Source: CAVRUD01 sp963849635 (GTDB lineage Bacteria > Chloroflexota > Chloroflexia > Thermomicrobiales > UBA6265). Taken from it: a DNA stretch of 64,000 nt. The stretch covers positions 620,001-684,000 of the forward strand of contig CAWKIA010000018.1 of assembly GCA_963849635.1 (NCBI GenBank), written 5' to 3'. This document shows positions 16,809 to 25,146 of the stretch, piece after piece. Made by a program: the position numbers and the translations under genes. Positions within the stretch are counted from its first letter, which is position 1. Each line of letters begins with the position of its first letter. The notes under the pieces are model-generated. The model saw only the letters and a program-made list of their open reading frames with translations, ran no database searches and was not told where the DNA came from.

Positions 16809-17384
16809 CTACTCCGGCGGATTTCCCCAGCGCGCCTCAAACTCGGGGCGGAGAACCGCCATCAGGACCTGGTCGTGATATCGGCCGCCATCGAAGACAT
16901 CTGACCGGAGCACGCCTTCCCGCACAAACCCGGCTTTCTCATAGGAGCGGATCGCGCGGGCATTCCAAGCGAGCACGCTGAGAGAGACTCGATGCAGGTT
17001 GCGGGACCAGAAGAGGTAGCGAAGCAGGCTTACCATCGCGTCTGTGCCATAACCGCCGCCCCAGTAGTCGGGCCGTCCGATCAGAACCATGACCTCCGCC
17101 GACCGAGCCTGGGGATCGAGGCCCTCCCACTCGATCCGTCCGATCGGCGCATCGGGTGATCCTTGCGATTCAGCGCCGGTCACTTTGGGCACAATGGCGA
17201 AGTAGCCGTCGCGGTCGAAATGGGAGAACCGGCCGAGGAGGTCTACTTCGAAGGCGTGATCAGGAACAAACGATTGCCGCTGACCCCAGAAGCGCATCAC
17301 GTCCGGGTCGTCGAACCATGCTCGCATCACGGGAAGGTCGGCTGCTCTGAACGGCCGCAATGAGACGAGATTCCCTTCGATCAA
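16809..17384 (-). CDS. GNAT-family N-acetyltransferase (RimJ/RimL-like)
   Basis: A 191-residue acetyltransferase. NLVSLRPFRAADLPVMRAWF at the N-terminus and the acetyl-CoA block GYGTDAMVSLLRYLF (residues about 113-127), then RVSLSVLAWNARAIRSYEKAGF, match the Acetyltransf_3 fold. The start is TTG 17384. It is transcribed away from dnaJ, so the region 17385-17643 carries the dnaJ control signals at its right. Whether the substrate is a ribosomal protein N-terminus, an antibiotic or a small amine cannot be told. Confidence 0.85.
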   Translation of the reverse strand: MIEGNLVSLRPFRAADLPVMRAWFDDPDVMRFWGQRQSFVPDHAFEVDLLGRFSHFDRDGYFAIVPKVTGAESQGSPDAPIGRIEWEGLDPQARSAEVMVLIGRPDYWGGGYGTDAMVSLLRYLFWSRNLHRVSLSVLAWNARAIRSYEKAGFVREGVLRSDVFDGGRYHDQVLMAVLRPEFEARWGNPPE

Positions 17385-17412
17385 TGCGAGGCCCCCATCA
17401 ACACCTTGGCGT

Positions 17413-17439
17413 CTGGCACTCTCGTACGCGGAGTGCTAA
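17413..17439 (+). promoter_or_regulatory. CIRCE operator (HrcA binding site)
   Basis: The right half GAGTGCTAA (17431-17439) matches the CIRCE consensus perfectly, and the left half CTGGCACTC (17413-17421) matches at seven of nine positions, with the standard nine-base spacer. It ends seven bases before the -35 box of the dnaJ promoter. HrcA represses heat-shock genes through this element; hrcA is not in the window. Confidence 0.85.
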
Positions 17440-17446
17440 ACGCGGC

Positions 17447-17474
17447 TTGACGCTCTTACTCTGCCCGATATACT
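17447..17474 (+). promoter_or_regulatory. Sigma-70-type promoter of dnaJ
   Basis: TTGACG (17447-17452) and TATACT (17469-17474) are separated by 16 bases. Five of six bases match consensus in each box. Transcription would begin near 17481, leaving a leader of about 160 bases before the dnaJ ATG. Confidence 0.75.
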
Positions 17475-17513
17475 TCTAGAGAGACTTCGACCGCAATGTG
17501 GCGGCTCGGGCGA

Positions 17514-17539
17514 GAGCGATCCGGATATCCGAATCGCTC
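17514..17539. repeat. 26-bp near-perfect palindrome in the dnaJ leader
   Basis: Arms GAGCGAT (17514-17520) and ATCGCTC (17533-17539) flank the self-complementary core CGGATATCCG (17522-17531); only the pair at 17521/17532 does not match. It lies about 33 bases after the predicted transcription start. It could be a second operator or a hairpin in the heat-shock mRNA leader. Confidence 0.6.
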
Positions 17540-17643
17540 ATAAACGGCATTGCGTCAATTCCTGATCGCCCCACCGACCGCGCTCGTTCGTCCCGCTTTC
17601 TGACCGACCTACGCCGTTGACGGCGTTTCCCCAACCTGGACAA

Positions 17644-18783
17644 ATGGACACGATGGCCGAAAAACGCGACTACTACGAGGTTCTCGGCGTGTCGCGAACC
17701 GCGTCCGCCGACGAGATCAAGCGGGCATACCGAACCCTTGCCCGCAAGTATCACCCCGATATCAATGCGGAGGACCACGCCGAAGAGCGTTTCAAAGAGA
17801 TCAACGAAGCCCACGAGGTCCTGTCCGATTCGGACCGGCGGGCAACCTACGACCGGTTCGGCCATGCCGCCGCGAATGGCATGGGCGGGGGCGACCCATT
17901 CAGTGGTTTCGGCGGATCGCCGTTCGGCGACCTCTTCGAGAACTTTTTCGGCGGAGCAGCCGGCGGCGCGTCCCGGCGCCGCAACGCGCCGCAGCGCGGC
18001 GCTGATCTTCAAGAGACCATCGACCTTTCGTTCGAGGAGGCCGTCTTCGGCGCTGAGCGAGATGTCGAAGTCATCCGCTTGGAGGCCTGTGAGGACTGTC
18101 ACGGCACCCGAATGAAAGACGGGCGGACGCCCGCGAAATGCGGCGTCTGCGGCGGCAGTGGCGAGGTCAGGCGGGTACAGCAGACCATCCTCGGCCAGTT
18201 CATGACCGCGGCGCCCTGCTCCGCCTGCAACGGCGAAGGGGTGCAGGTTACCGATCCATGCCCGACATGCCGGGGCCGGGGCCGCCTCAACCGGACTCGA
18301 ACCGTCTCGATCACGGTGCCAGCCGGCGTCGATGACGGCGCGACCCTGCGTGTCCCAGGCAAAGGCGAAGCTGGTCCAAACGGTGGTCCCGCCGGCAACC
18401 TGTTCATCAAGATCCGGGTTCGACCGCACGCAACGTTCACGCGCAACGGCAAGACGATTCAGCTTGGCGTCGGCATCAACGTTGCCCAGGCGGCGCTTGG
18501 AGACGAGATCGAGATCCTCACGTTGGATGGTCCGGTCAACCTCAAAGTACCGGGAGGAACGCAGTCCGGTCAGCAGTTCCGTCTGCGCGGCAAAGGCGTT
18601 CCCGACTTGCGTGGCGGCGACCGTGGCGACCAGATGGTCACCGTCCAGGTCGTCATTCCCAAGCAGTTGGACGACGAGCAGCGAGAACTCTTCCTTCAAC
18701 TCGCCGAGACGCTGGGCAGCGAGGTGACCCAGCAACCGCATCGCGGATTCTTCGACAAGGTCAAGGACGCTCTCGGAGTCTAG
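17644..18783 (+). CDS. dnaJ: Chaperone DnaJ (type I Hsp40)
   Basis: Co-chaperone that stimulates DnaK ATPase and delivers clients. The 379-residue protein has the full type I layout: J domain with the HPD motif (KYHPDINAED, near residue 37), a Gly/Phe region (GGGDPFSGFGG), four zinc-binding CxxCxGxG-like repeats (CEDCHGTR, CGVCGGSG, CSACNGEG, CPTCRGRG, residues about 148-215), and the C-terminal substrate domain. ATG 17644 or 17653 are both possible starts. It is monocistronic here without dnaK or grpE, and is under a CIRCE-controlled promoter. Confidence 0.96.
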   Translation: MDTMAEKRDYYEVLGVSRTASADEIKRAYRTLARKYHPDINAEDHAEERFKEINEAHEVLSDSDRRATYDRFGHAAANGMGGGDPFSGFGGSPFGDLFENFFGGAAGGASRRRNAPQRGADLQETIDLSFEEAVFGAERDVEVIRLEACEDCHGTRMKDGRTPAKCGVCGGSGEVRRVQQTILGQFMTAAPCSACNGEGVQVTDPCPTCRGRGRLNRTRTVSITVPAGVDDGATLRVPGKGEAGPNGGPAGNLFIKIRVRPHATFTRNGKTIQLGVGINVAQAALGDEIEILTLDGPVNLKVPGGTQSGQQFRLRGKGVPDLRGGDRGDQMVTVQVVIPKQLDDEQRELFLQLAETLGSEVTQQPHRGFFDKVKDALGV

Positions 18784-18894
18784 CCAGGCCGTGCATGCTC
18801 GGAGGCGCCGCTATTTCGTGGCGCAAGCCGGGATCGCATCGCCTTGACACGGTGTTCCGGCGGCACGTAGGCATCAGCACGTTCGGGGCCACAA

Positions 18895-18965
18895 TGGCGG
18901 GTGGTGAAATGGTATCACAAGGGTCTTTGGAACCTTTGTTCCAGGTTCGAATCCTGGCCCGCCAG
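18895..18965 (+). tRNA. tRNA-Gln (anticodon UUG)
   Basis: A 71-nucleotide cloverleaf: acceptor TGGCGGG pairs with CCCGCCA, the anticodon arm is AGGGT-CTTTGGA-ACCTT with anticodon TTG, the T arm is CCAGG-TTCGAAT-CCTGG, and the discriminator is G. CCA is not encoded. A TTGACA box at 18844-18849 may be the -35 of its promoter, with only a weak -10. Confidence 0.93.
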
Positions 18966-19065
18966 CCTTATGGACCGCGCTACATGATGCAGTTCCCCTT
19001 AGATAACTCGCCAAACCCGCCCTCATACATGAGATCCGCTCGTCCGCTGCTCACGGCGCTGGCTG

Positions 19066-20508
19066 ATGCCCGTGCCTGAACCGGACGAACAGGTGGCGAC
19101 CGGACTGAACCGCGGGACGGTCGCCGTCGTTGTCCTCGCTGCCGGTCAAGGCAGCAGAATGCACTCCAATCTGCCCAAGCCGCTTCACCCGGTAGCGGGC
19201 GTTCCCATGGTCGCCCACGTCCTCAATGCCGCCGCTGCGATTCAGCCATCGCGGACGATCCTCGTCGTCAGCGAAGCCACCAAAAACATCGCCACCGATC
19301 TCAATCGCCCTGACCTGATCAGCGTGCCTCAACCCTCTCCGGATGGTACAGGTCACGCGCTGGCCTGCGCTGTCCCCGCAACCGGGGGCGCGGACTGGGT
19401 CATGGTTCTCTTCGCCGATCATCCTCTTCTTACCGGCGAGACGGTCCAGCGCTTCCTCCAGGGAGGTAAGGAGTCTGGAGCGCGAGTGACGATTCTCTCG
19501 TGCGTTCTTCCCGAGGCCGAAGGGTTCGGCCGCGTCGCCCGAAATGACGACGGCCACCCGATTCGGATCGTAGAGAAGAAGGACGACCGGCCCGAAGACC
19601 GGCTGGACGCAACCGAGATCAACAGCGGCATGATGCTGTTCGAGGGGGAGTGGCTCCGCCGCTCGATCAACCGGCTGACGAAGAGCCCCGCTACCGGCGA
19701 GTACTACATGACCGAGCTGGTCGAAATCGCCGTGCGTGATAGCGCTGTCTCCGCCGAATCCTGGCCAGTGGCGACGGTAAACGCCCCCTCTGAGGTGGCG
19801 ACCGGGGTCAACGATCGCGGCGAGCTGGCAAAGGCGGATTCAGCGATGCGTGCTCGCATCCGCAACGATCTCATGAAGGGAGGAGTGTCGATCATCGCGC
19901 CGGAGACGGTGGTGATCGATGCCGGCGTCTCGATCGGGCCAGACAGCACGGTCTTCTCCGGCTCTGTGCTCTCCGATGGATCGCGTGTTGGACAGGGCTG
20001 TACCGTCGGTCCTAACGCGGTGCTCAGTGGGGCCACGCTGGCGGACGGCGTGGTTGTCGGGACATCGACGGTGACGGATTCATATCTTGGCGAGGGCGTG
20101 CGCGTCGGGCAGTACGCACTCATCCGTGGGAACTCGCGCCTTGAGGCGGGCGTGCGGATCGGAACGCATGCCGAGATCAACCGGGCAACGATCGGGCCCG
20201 GCGTGCGGGTCGGACACTTCTCGTATCTGGGCGACGTAACGATTGGCAGAGACGTCAACATTGGCGCCGGTGTCGTCACGGCGAACTACGATGGTGTGGG
20301 CAAGTTTCAGACAGTCATCGGCGACCGTGCTTTTATTGGCAGTGACACCGTCCTCGTCGCCCCAGTTCGAATTGGCGCAGGAGCGTCGACCGGCGCCGGA
20401 TCGGTGGTAACCCACGATGTCGACGACGGGCAGACGGTGCTCGGGGTTCCGGCGCGGGTACATCAGCGAACACAGCGTGCAGCAAACGAAGATCAGGGAG
20501 ATCGCTAA
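19066..20508 (+). CDS. glmU: Bifunctional GlmU: GlcN-1-P acetyltransferase / GlcNAc-1-P uridyltransferase
   Basis: Makes UDP-GlcNAc, the first dedicated precursor of peptidoglycan. The 480-residue protein has an N-terminal nucleotidyltransferase domain (LAAGQGSRMHSNLPKPLHPVAG, read from LAAGQGSRM; DGTGHALA; ADHPLL; EINSGMM) and a C-terminal left-handed beta-helix with hexapeptide repeats (for example GVSIGPDSTVFSGSVL). It ends with the active-site region GVVTANYDGVGKFQTVIGD. The prs gene starts two bases after its stop, the common glmU-prs arrangement. Confidence 0.95.
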   Translation: MPVPEPDEQVATGLNRGTVAVVVLAAGQGSRMHSNLPKPLHPVAGVPMVAHVLNAAAAIQPSRTILVVSEATKNIATDLNRPDLISVPQPSPDGTGHALACAVPATGGADWVMVLFADHPLLTGETVQRFLQGGKESGARVTILSCVLPEAEGFGRVARNDDGHPIRIVEKKDDRPEDRLDATEINSGMMLFEGEWLRRSINRLTKSPATGEYYMTELVEIAVRDSAVSAESWPVATVNAPSEVATGVNDRGELAKADSAMRARIRNDLMKGGVSIIAPETVVIDAGVSIGPDSTVFSGSVLSDGSRVGQGCTVGPNAVLSGATLADGVVVGTSTVTDSYLGEGVRVGQYALIRGNSRLEAGVRIGTHAEINRATIGPGVRVGHFSYLGDVTIGRDVNIGAGVVTANYDGVGKFQTVIGDRAFIGSDTVLVAPVRIGAGASTGAGSVVTHDVDDGQTVLGVPARVHQRTQRAANEDQGDR

Positions 20509-20510
20509 CC

Positions 20511-21447
20511 ATGGATGGTCGGCTACAGGTTTTCGCCGGTAATTCGCACCCCCGCCTGGCCGCCGCCATCATGCAGGAACTGGAAACCCCGCTGGGGCGG
20601 GCGATCGTCGGCGAATATGGAAAATGGCGAGACGAAGATCAAGCTCAACGAAAACGTCCGCGGATCGGATGTCTTCATCATCCAATCGATCTGCACGCCG
20701 TACGATCATCATCTGATGGAGTTGCTGCTTCTGATCGATGCGCTCCGTCGCGCATCGGCCGCTCGGATCACGGCTGTGATCCCCTACTACGGTTACTCCA
20801 AGCAGGAGAAGAAAACGACCGGGCGTGAGCCGATTTCCGCCAAGCTGGTCGCCAACTTGATCACGACCGCCGGAGCGAATCGCGTCCTCGCGATCGACCT
20901 TCATGCCCCGGCGATCGAAGGCTTCTTCGATATTCCCGTCGATCATCTTCGGGCAACGCCGCTGCTCGCCGGGCATTGCCGCCGGCTGGCGAGGGATGGG
21001 GCGGTGATCGTCAGTCCCGATGCCGGCGGAGTGGCTCGGGCGGAGGAGTTCCGGTCCCGCTCGGGCGGATCGCTCGGTATCGTGACGAAGCACGAGCCGA
21101 CGCCCGATGGCATCAGCCTGGAGATGGTCGGCGACGTCTCGGGCAAAGTGGCCATCGTCGTCGACGACATGATCTCGACCGGCACGACATTGGAGCAGGC
21201 GGTGACGATCCTGAACGAGCGCGGCGCCTCCGAGATTCATGTCGCTGCCACCCATGCGGTCTTCGCGGCCGACGCCGTGGCGAAAATCAGCCTCCTGCCG
21301 ATCAAGAACATCTACGTAACCGACACTGTCCCGCACCCAACGGGACCAATCACGCCAAGCCTGACGACCATCACCGTAGCCCCGCTCCTGGCCGAAGCCA
21401 TCATGCGCATCCACAAGGACCTGAGCATCAGTGCGTTGTTCACCTAA
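20511..21447 (+). CDS. prs: Ribose-phosphate pyrophosphokinase, frameshifted near the N-terminus
   Basis: Makes PRPP from ribose-5-phosphate and ATP. The first 36 codons (MDGRLQVFAGNSHPRLA ... GRAIVGEY) are in one frame and the rest (ENGETKIKLNENVRG onward) in the next. Removing one base near 20615-20622 restores a normal 311-residue protein. Later motifs are intact: PYYGYSKQEKK near residue 100, VSPDAGGVARAEEF, and the PRPP loop VVDDMISTGTTL. Prs is essential, so a true null is improbable and sequence error is the best explanation. Start ATG 20511 follows an AGGGAG element. Confidence 0.92.
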
Positions 21448-21508
21448 GAGACGCGAGACGTGAGACGTGGAGACGTACTCATCACTCACGACTCACGTCT
21501 CGCGTCTC
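21448..21508. repeat. 17-bp perfect inverted repeat between prs and the CBS protein gene
   Basis: GAGACGCGAGACGTGAG (21448-21464) is repeated as its exact reverse complement at 21492-21508 with a 27-base loop. The left arm starts within the prs stop region. It could form a strong hairpin in the transcript between the two genes; no U tract follows. Similar GAGACGTGAG words occur at about 35143 and, inverted, at about 27823. Confidence 0.7.
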
Positions 21509-21525
21509 ACGACTTGAGGAGATGG

Positions 21526-22848
21526 ATGTCGAGCGAAAGCTGGCTGGATCTGGTTGTCTCCGGGGCGGCATTCGTTGTCGTTGGTCTGGCGGCGGTCCTC
21601 GAAGCAATCACCGGACTTGTCCCTCCCAGTAGGGCACGGGGCGGTTCATCTCCGGGCGGAGACATTTCGAGCCGGTTCCGCACGCTAGAAGGCATCATCG
21701 ATCCCCGGCGCACGATGACGACCTCCCTCTTTATCCTTCAGGCGGTTGCCCTGGTGATCGCCACGCTGAGTCTCGACGCCGTGTTCCGGCGCGAATTTGA
21801 TGGTGTGGCCTGGATTCTCACGCCAGTCATCGTCGTGGCGATTTACCTGATCCTTGCCCAGGCGCTACCGCGCGGCCTTTCCCGCCATCGATATGACGAG
21901 ACAACCGGTGTCCTGAACGTGCTGACCCAGGCGCTGATCTGGCCGATCCGCCCGCTTGTCCGGTTTTCCGAATCGCTTGGAAGGATCATCGCCGGTCTGC
22001 TGCCGGCTGCACCGGTGGACCCATTGACCCGCGAGGAGGAACTCCGCTCCCTGATCGGCGTCGACGGCTCGGCTGGCATGATTGATCCCGATGAGCGCGA
22101 GATGATCGATGCGGCCCTCCGCCTTGAGGAACTGTCGGCTCGTGAGATCATGGTCCCTCGCGTGGACATCGTGGCAGTCCGGCTCGACACACCGATCCCC
22201 AACTTGATCGATGTCATCGTTCAGGCCGGTCACTCGCGCATCCCCGTCTACGAAGAATCGATCGATCAGATCGTTGGCGTATTGCACGCAAAAGATCTGT
22301 TGCCTCATCTGCTCACTGCCACCTCGGCATTCGTCATCTCCGAACATCTGCGCCCGCCCCACATCGTGCCGGAATCGAAGCACCTGGACGTGCTGCTGAA
22401 GGAGCTCCGGCGGACGCGAGTACACCTTGCCATCATCGCCGACGAATACGGTGGCACGGCCGGACTGGTGACGATCGAGGACATCCTCGAGGAGATCGTC
22501 GGAGAGATCCAGGATGAGTACGACACAGAGCAACCTCTCTTCGAGCCGCTAGGTCCCGACGAAATCCTGGCGGACGGCCGCCTCCCGCTGGAAAATGTCG
22601 AGAACTTCTTCGGCATCTTTTTCCCTGAAGATTCGGATTTCGAGACGGTGGGCGGGTTCGTCCAGAATGTGCTCGGCCGAGTGCCGCGTGAAGGCGACCA
22701 TTTCGTTGGCGAAGGCCTGGAAGGCGAGATCATCGAAGTCGAGGGTCGCCGGGTGCGGCGCCTGCGCATGGCCCGGTACGCGCCACCATCGGGACAAGAT
22801 CAGACCACCGACTCGGATGTGGACCTCAATGGCAATGAGCCTGATTAG
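21526..22848 (+). CDS. CNNM/CorC-type transporter-associated protein with CBS domains (HlyC/TlyC family)
   Basis: A 440-residue membrane protein. Residues 1 to about 160 hold three to four hydrophobic helices of the DUF21/CNNM domain (LDLVVSGAAFVVVGLAAVLEA; TTSLFILQAVALVIATLSL). A tandem CBS pair follows (ELSAREIMVPRVDIVAVRLD; IADEYGGTAGLVTIEDILEE), and the C-terminal CorC_HlyC domain ends around VEGRRVRRLRM. The family is linked to magnesium or cobalt efflux, although often misnamed hemolysin. ATG 21526 has a GAGGAG site; the frame extends upstream without support. Confidence 0.88.
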   Translation: MSSESWLDLVVSGAAFVVVGLAAVLEAITGLVPPSRARGGSSPGGDISSRFRTLEGIIDPRRTMTTSLFILQAVALVIATLSLDAVFRREFDGVAWILTPVIVVAIYLILAQALPRGLSRHRYDETTGVLNVLTQALIWPIRPLVRFSESLGRIIAGLLPAAPVDPLTREEELRSLIGVDGSAGMIDPDEREMIDAALRLEELSAREIMVPRVDIVAVRLDTPIPNLIDVIVQAGHSRIPVYEESIDQIVGVLHAKDLLPHLLTATSAFVISEHLRPPHIVPESKHLDVLLKELRRTRVHLAIIADEYGGTAGLVTIEDILEEIVGEIQDEYDTEQPLFEPLGPDEILADGRLPLENVENFFGIFFPEDSDFETVGGFVQNVLGRVPREGDHFVGEGLEGEIIEVEGRRVRRLRMARYAPPSGQDQTTDSDVDLNGNEPD

Positions 22849-22869
22849 GTTGCCGATACCGGCCCTTGG

Positions 22870-23643
22870 TTGGATAGTGCGAATGGTACCGAACTGGTGA
22901 TTGGGCGTGAGATCATCCGCCTGGACTCGGTTGGCAGCACCATGGACGAGGTTGCCAGCCTCGCGGCCAATGGCACCGCAGAGGGTCTGGTGGTGGTTGC
23001 CGAGGAGCAGACCGCCGGGCGGGGACGAGGCGGACGCACCTGGACCGCTCCGCGCGGATCGAGCCTGCTCATGTCGGTGCTGCTCCGCCCGGCTGTCCCG
23101 GCGGAACGCCTGGCTTCGCTGTCGCTGGTGGCCGGGGTCGCGGTCGCTGAAGCGCTCGAACAGTTTGGGGTTTCCCCGAAGCTGAAGTGGCCGAACGACC
23201 TCTGGCTCGATGGCCGCAAGGTCGCCGGAGTCCTGGTCAATTCCCGGGTCGGTCCGGACGGTATTGCCGTGGTCCTAGGCATCGGCATCAACGTCAATGT
23301 CGAACCCGCCGATCTGCCACCCGGGGCGACTAGCCTCAGTGCGGTGGTCGGAAAACTCCTGTCTCGAGATGAACTCCTTCGCACTGTGCTTACACAGCTC
23401 AATTCCGCCTACTACGCATTCGCCAAAACGGCGGGCAGACCGGACTTAAGCGGATGGACCAGGCGAGCCGCGCTCGTGGGCGAACGCGTCCGGGTCGCGG
23501 ATGGGCCCGCGCAGTATTCGGGTGAGATGCTTGGCATCGACGACGACGGCGCTCTTCTCGTCCGGGACGCGACTGGAGAGATCGTCAAGATCATTGCCGG
23601 TGACCTCACGCGGGGACCACGGAGCGAAGGCGCAAACGGCTGA
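22870..23643 (+). CDS. birA: Biotin-[acetyl-CoA-carboxylase] ligase
   Basis: Attaches biotin to the carboxyl carrier protein via biotinyl-AMP; the partner may be the BCCP domain encoded at 58169-59965. The 257-residue protein has LDSVGSTMDEV, EEQTAGRGRGGRTW (the ligase GRGRxG loop), LKWPNDLWLDGRKVAGVLV and a C-terminal SH3-like domain ending with IVKIIAGDL. There is no N-terminal helix-turn-helix, so it is a catalytic-only class I ligase and not the biotin repressor. The start is given as TTG 22870; it may be a little different because no clear ribosome binding site is seen. Confidence 0.92.
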   Translation: MDSANGTELVIGREIIRLDSVGSTMDEVASLAANGTAEGLVVVAEEQTAGRGRGGRTWTAPRGSSLLMSVLLRPAVPAERLASLSLVAGVAVAEALEQFGVSPKLKWPNDLWLDGRKVAGVLVNSRVGPDGIAVVLGIGINVNVEPADLPPGATSLSAVVGKLLSRDELLRTVLTQLNSAYYAFAKTAGRPDLSGWTRRAALVGERVRVADGPAQYSGEMLGIDDDGALLVRDATGEIVKIIAGDLTRGPRSEGANG

Positions 23644-23834
23644 ATCCGCCAGCCGGGCAGTTCACACCGTGTACTATTGGCGACTTCCGCCACTTTTCCT
23701 CGATCAGGCTGCCTTGTGCCGTCTGCTGAAACGGGCATATACTCAGCCGGTTCAGGTCCCAATCACCCCGGTGCGTGGGCCGAATTGATGCAACGGCGCA
23801 CGGCCCCTACTTCAGCCAAAGGAAGCACGACCAA

Positions 23835-25058
23835 ATGAATTTTGAGCTGTCGGAGGAACAGATCCAGGTACGGGACATGGTGCGCGAGTTCGCCGCCCGC
23901 GAAGTCGCTCCCCACATCCAGGAATGGGATGCCAAGGGTCAGTTCCACCGCGAGGTCCTGACCAAAATGGGCGAACTCGGCATCCTCGGCCTCCCGATTC
24001 CAGAGGAGTACGGCGGCTCCGGCTTCGACTACATCAGCCTCGCATTGGCCTGCGAAGAACTCGAATACGTCGATACCTTCCTGCGCGTGGTGATGAGCGT
24101 CCATGTCGGGCTCAATAGTCTGGCTCTGCTCCAATGGGCGACTGAGGAGCAGAAGCAGCGCTGGCTGACCCCCCAGGCGCTTGGCGAGAAGCTCGGCACG
24201 TTCGGCCTGACCGAGCCCAACGCGGGCAGCGATGCCGGCTCGATCGAGACAACTGCCACCCGCGACGGCGACTCCTACCTCCTCAACGGCGCCAAGATGT
24301 GGATCTCGCTGGCGGACGTCGCCGATCACTTTCTCGTCTTCGGTAGCATCGACCGCTCGCAGAAGCACAGGGGTCTGACGGCTTTTGTCGTCGAGCGGGG
24401 CATGGAGGGCTTTACCACCGGCACCATCAAGGGCAAGCTGGGAGTGCGGGCGGGCAACACCGGCGAGCTCGCGTTCAACAACGTCCGCGTGCCAGTTGAA
24501 AACCGGATCGGCGAAGAGGGCGAAGGCTTCAAGATCGCGATGAGCTGCATCGACCAGGGCCGGTTCACGGTTGGGGCCGGGGCAGTTGGGCTCATCCGCG
24601 CCTGTCTGGATGCCAGCGTGAAGTACGCCAACGAGCGCGAGACGTTCGGTGTGCCGATCGGCAAGCACCAACTCGTGCAGCAGATGATCGCCAAGATGGC
24701 GGCAGGCTACGATGCCTCCTACCTGCTGACGATGAAGGCCGCCGAGCTCAAGAATCGCGGTATCCGCAACACCCGCGAAACCAGCATGATGAAGTGGTTC
24801 GCCTGTGACGCGGCCCTGCAGGCGGCAGACGACGCGATCCAGATCCACGGCTCCTACGGCTTCTCCAACGAGTACCCGGTCGAGCGCTTCTGGCGAAACT
24901 CCCGCGGCGCCGTCATCTACGAAGGTACTCGCGAGATCCACACCCTGCTCCAGGCCGAATACGCGCTGGGCTACCGTCAGGACAAGCCGCTGCGCAGGCC
25001 GCAGCCGCCGGCCGCCGGCTTCGCCGAGCTCCGCGAGGTTGTGCTCGCCGACGGATAA
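23835..25058 (+). CDS. Acyl-CoA dehydrogenase
   Basis: FAD enzyme for the first step of acyl-CoA beta-oxidation; it passes electrons to ETF, encoded 4 kb downstream. The 407-residue protein shows FGLTEPNAGSDAGS (residues about 122-135), KMWISLADVADHFLVFG, and the catalytic glutamate block AVIYEGTREIHTLLQAEYALG (read from AVIYEGTREIH) near residue 370, where short-chain and glutaryl-CoA enzymes carry it. ATG 23835 is chosen for AAAGGAAG upstream and MNFELSEEQ as a family start. Chain-length specificity cannot be set. Confidence 0.92.
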   Translation: MNFELSEEQIQVRDMVREFAAREVAPHIQEWDAKGQFHREVLTKMGELGILGLPIPEEYGGSGFDYISLALACEELEYVDTFLRVVMSVHVGLNSLALLQWATEEQKQRWLTPQALGEKLGTFGLTEPNAGSDAGSIETTATRDGDSYLLNGAKMWISLADVADHFLVFGSIDRSQKHRGLTAFVVERGMEGFTTGTIKGKLGVRAGNTGELAFNNVRVPVENRIGEEGEGFKIAMSCIDQGRFTVGAGAVGLIRACLDASVKYANERETFGVPIGKHQLVQQMIAKMAAGYDASYLLTMKAAELKNRGIRNTRETSMMKWFACDAALQAADDAIQIHGSYGFSNEYPVERFWRNSRGAVIYEGTREIHTLLQAEYALGYRQDKPLRRPQPPAAGFAELREVVLADG

Positions 25059-25146
25059 TGCACTCCTCATTGGTGTGATCAGCGGCGATCGGCCCACGCA
25101 TCACCAAACGTGGTCCGTCTAAAGACGGGCGGACCCAAGGAAGACA

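Noticed and set aside
17476..18741. A 421-codon open frame antisense to dnaJ
   Set aside because: It mirrors dnaJ codons, has no family motif or start signal, and the plus strand has an unmistakable DnaJ.
23763..25097. A 444-codon open frame antisense to the acyl-CoA dehydrogenase
   Set aside because: High-GC codon structure creates long antisense frames; the plus-strand protein carries all family motifs.
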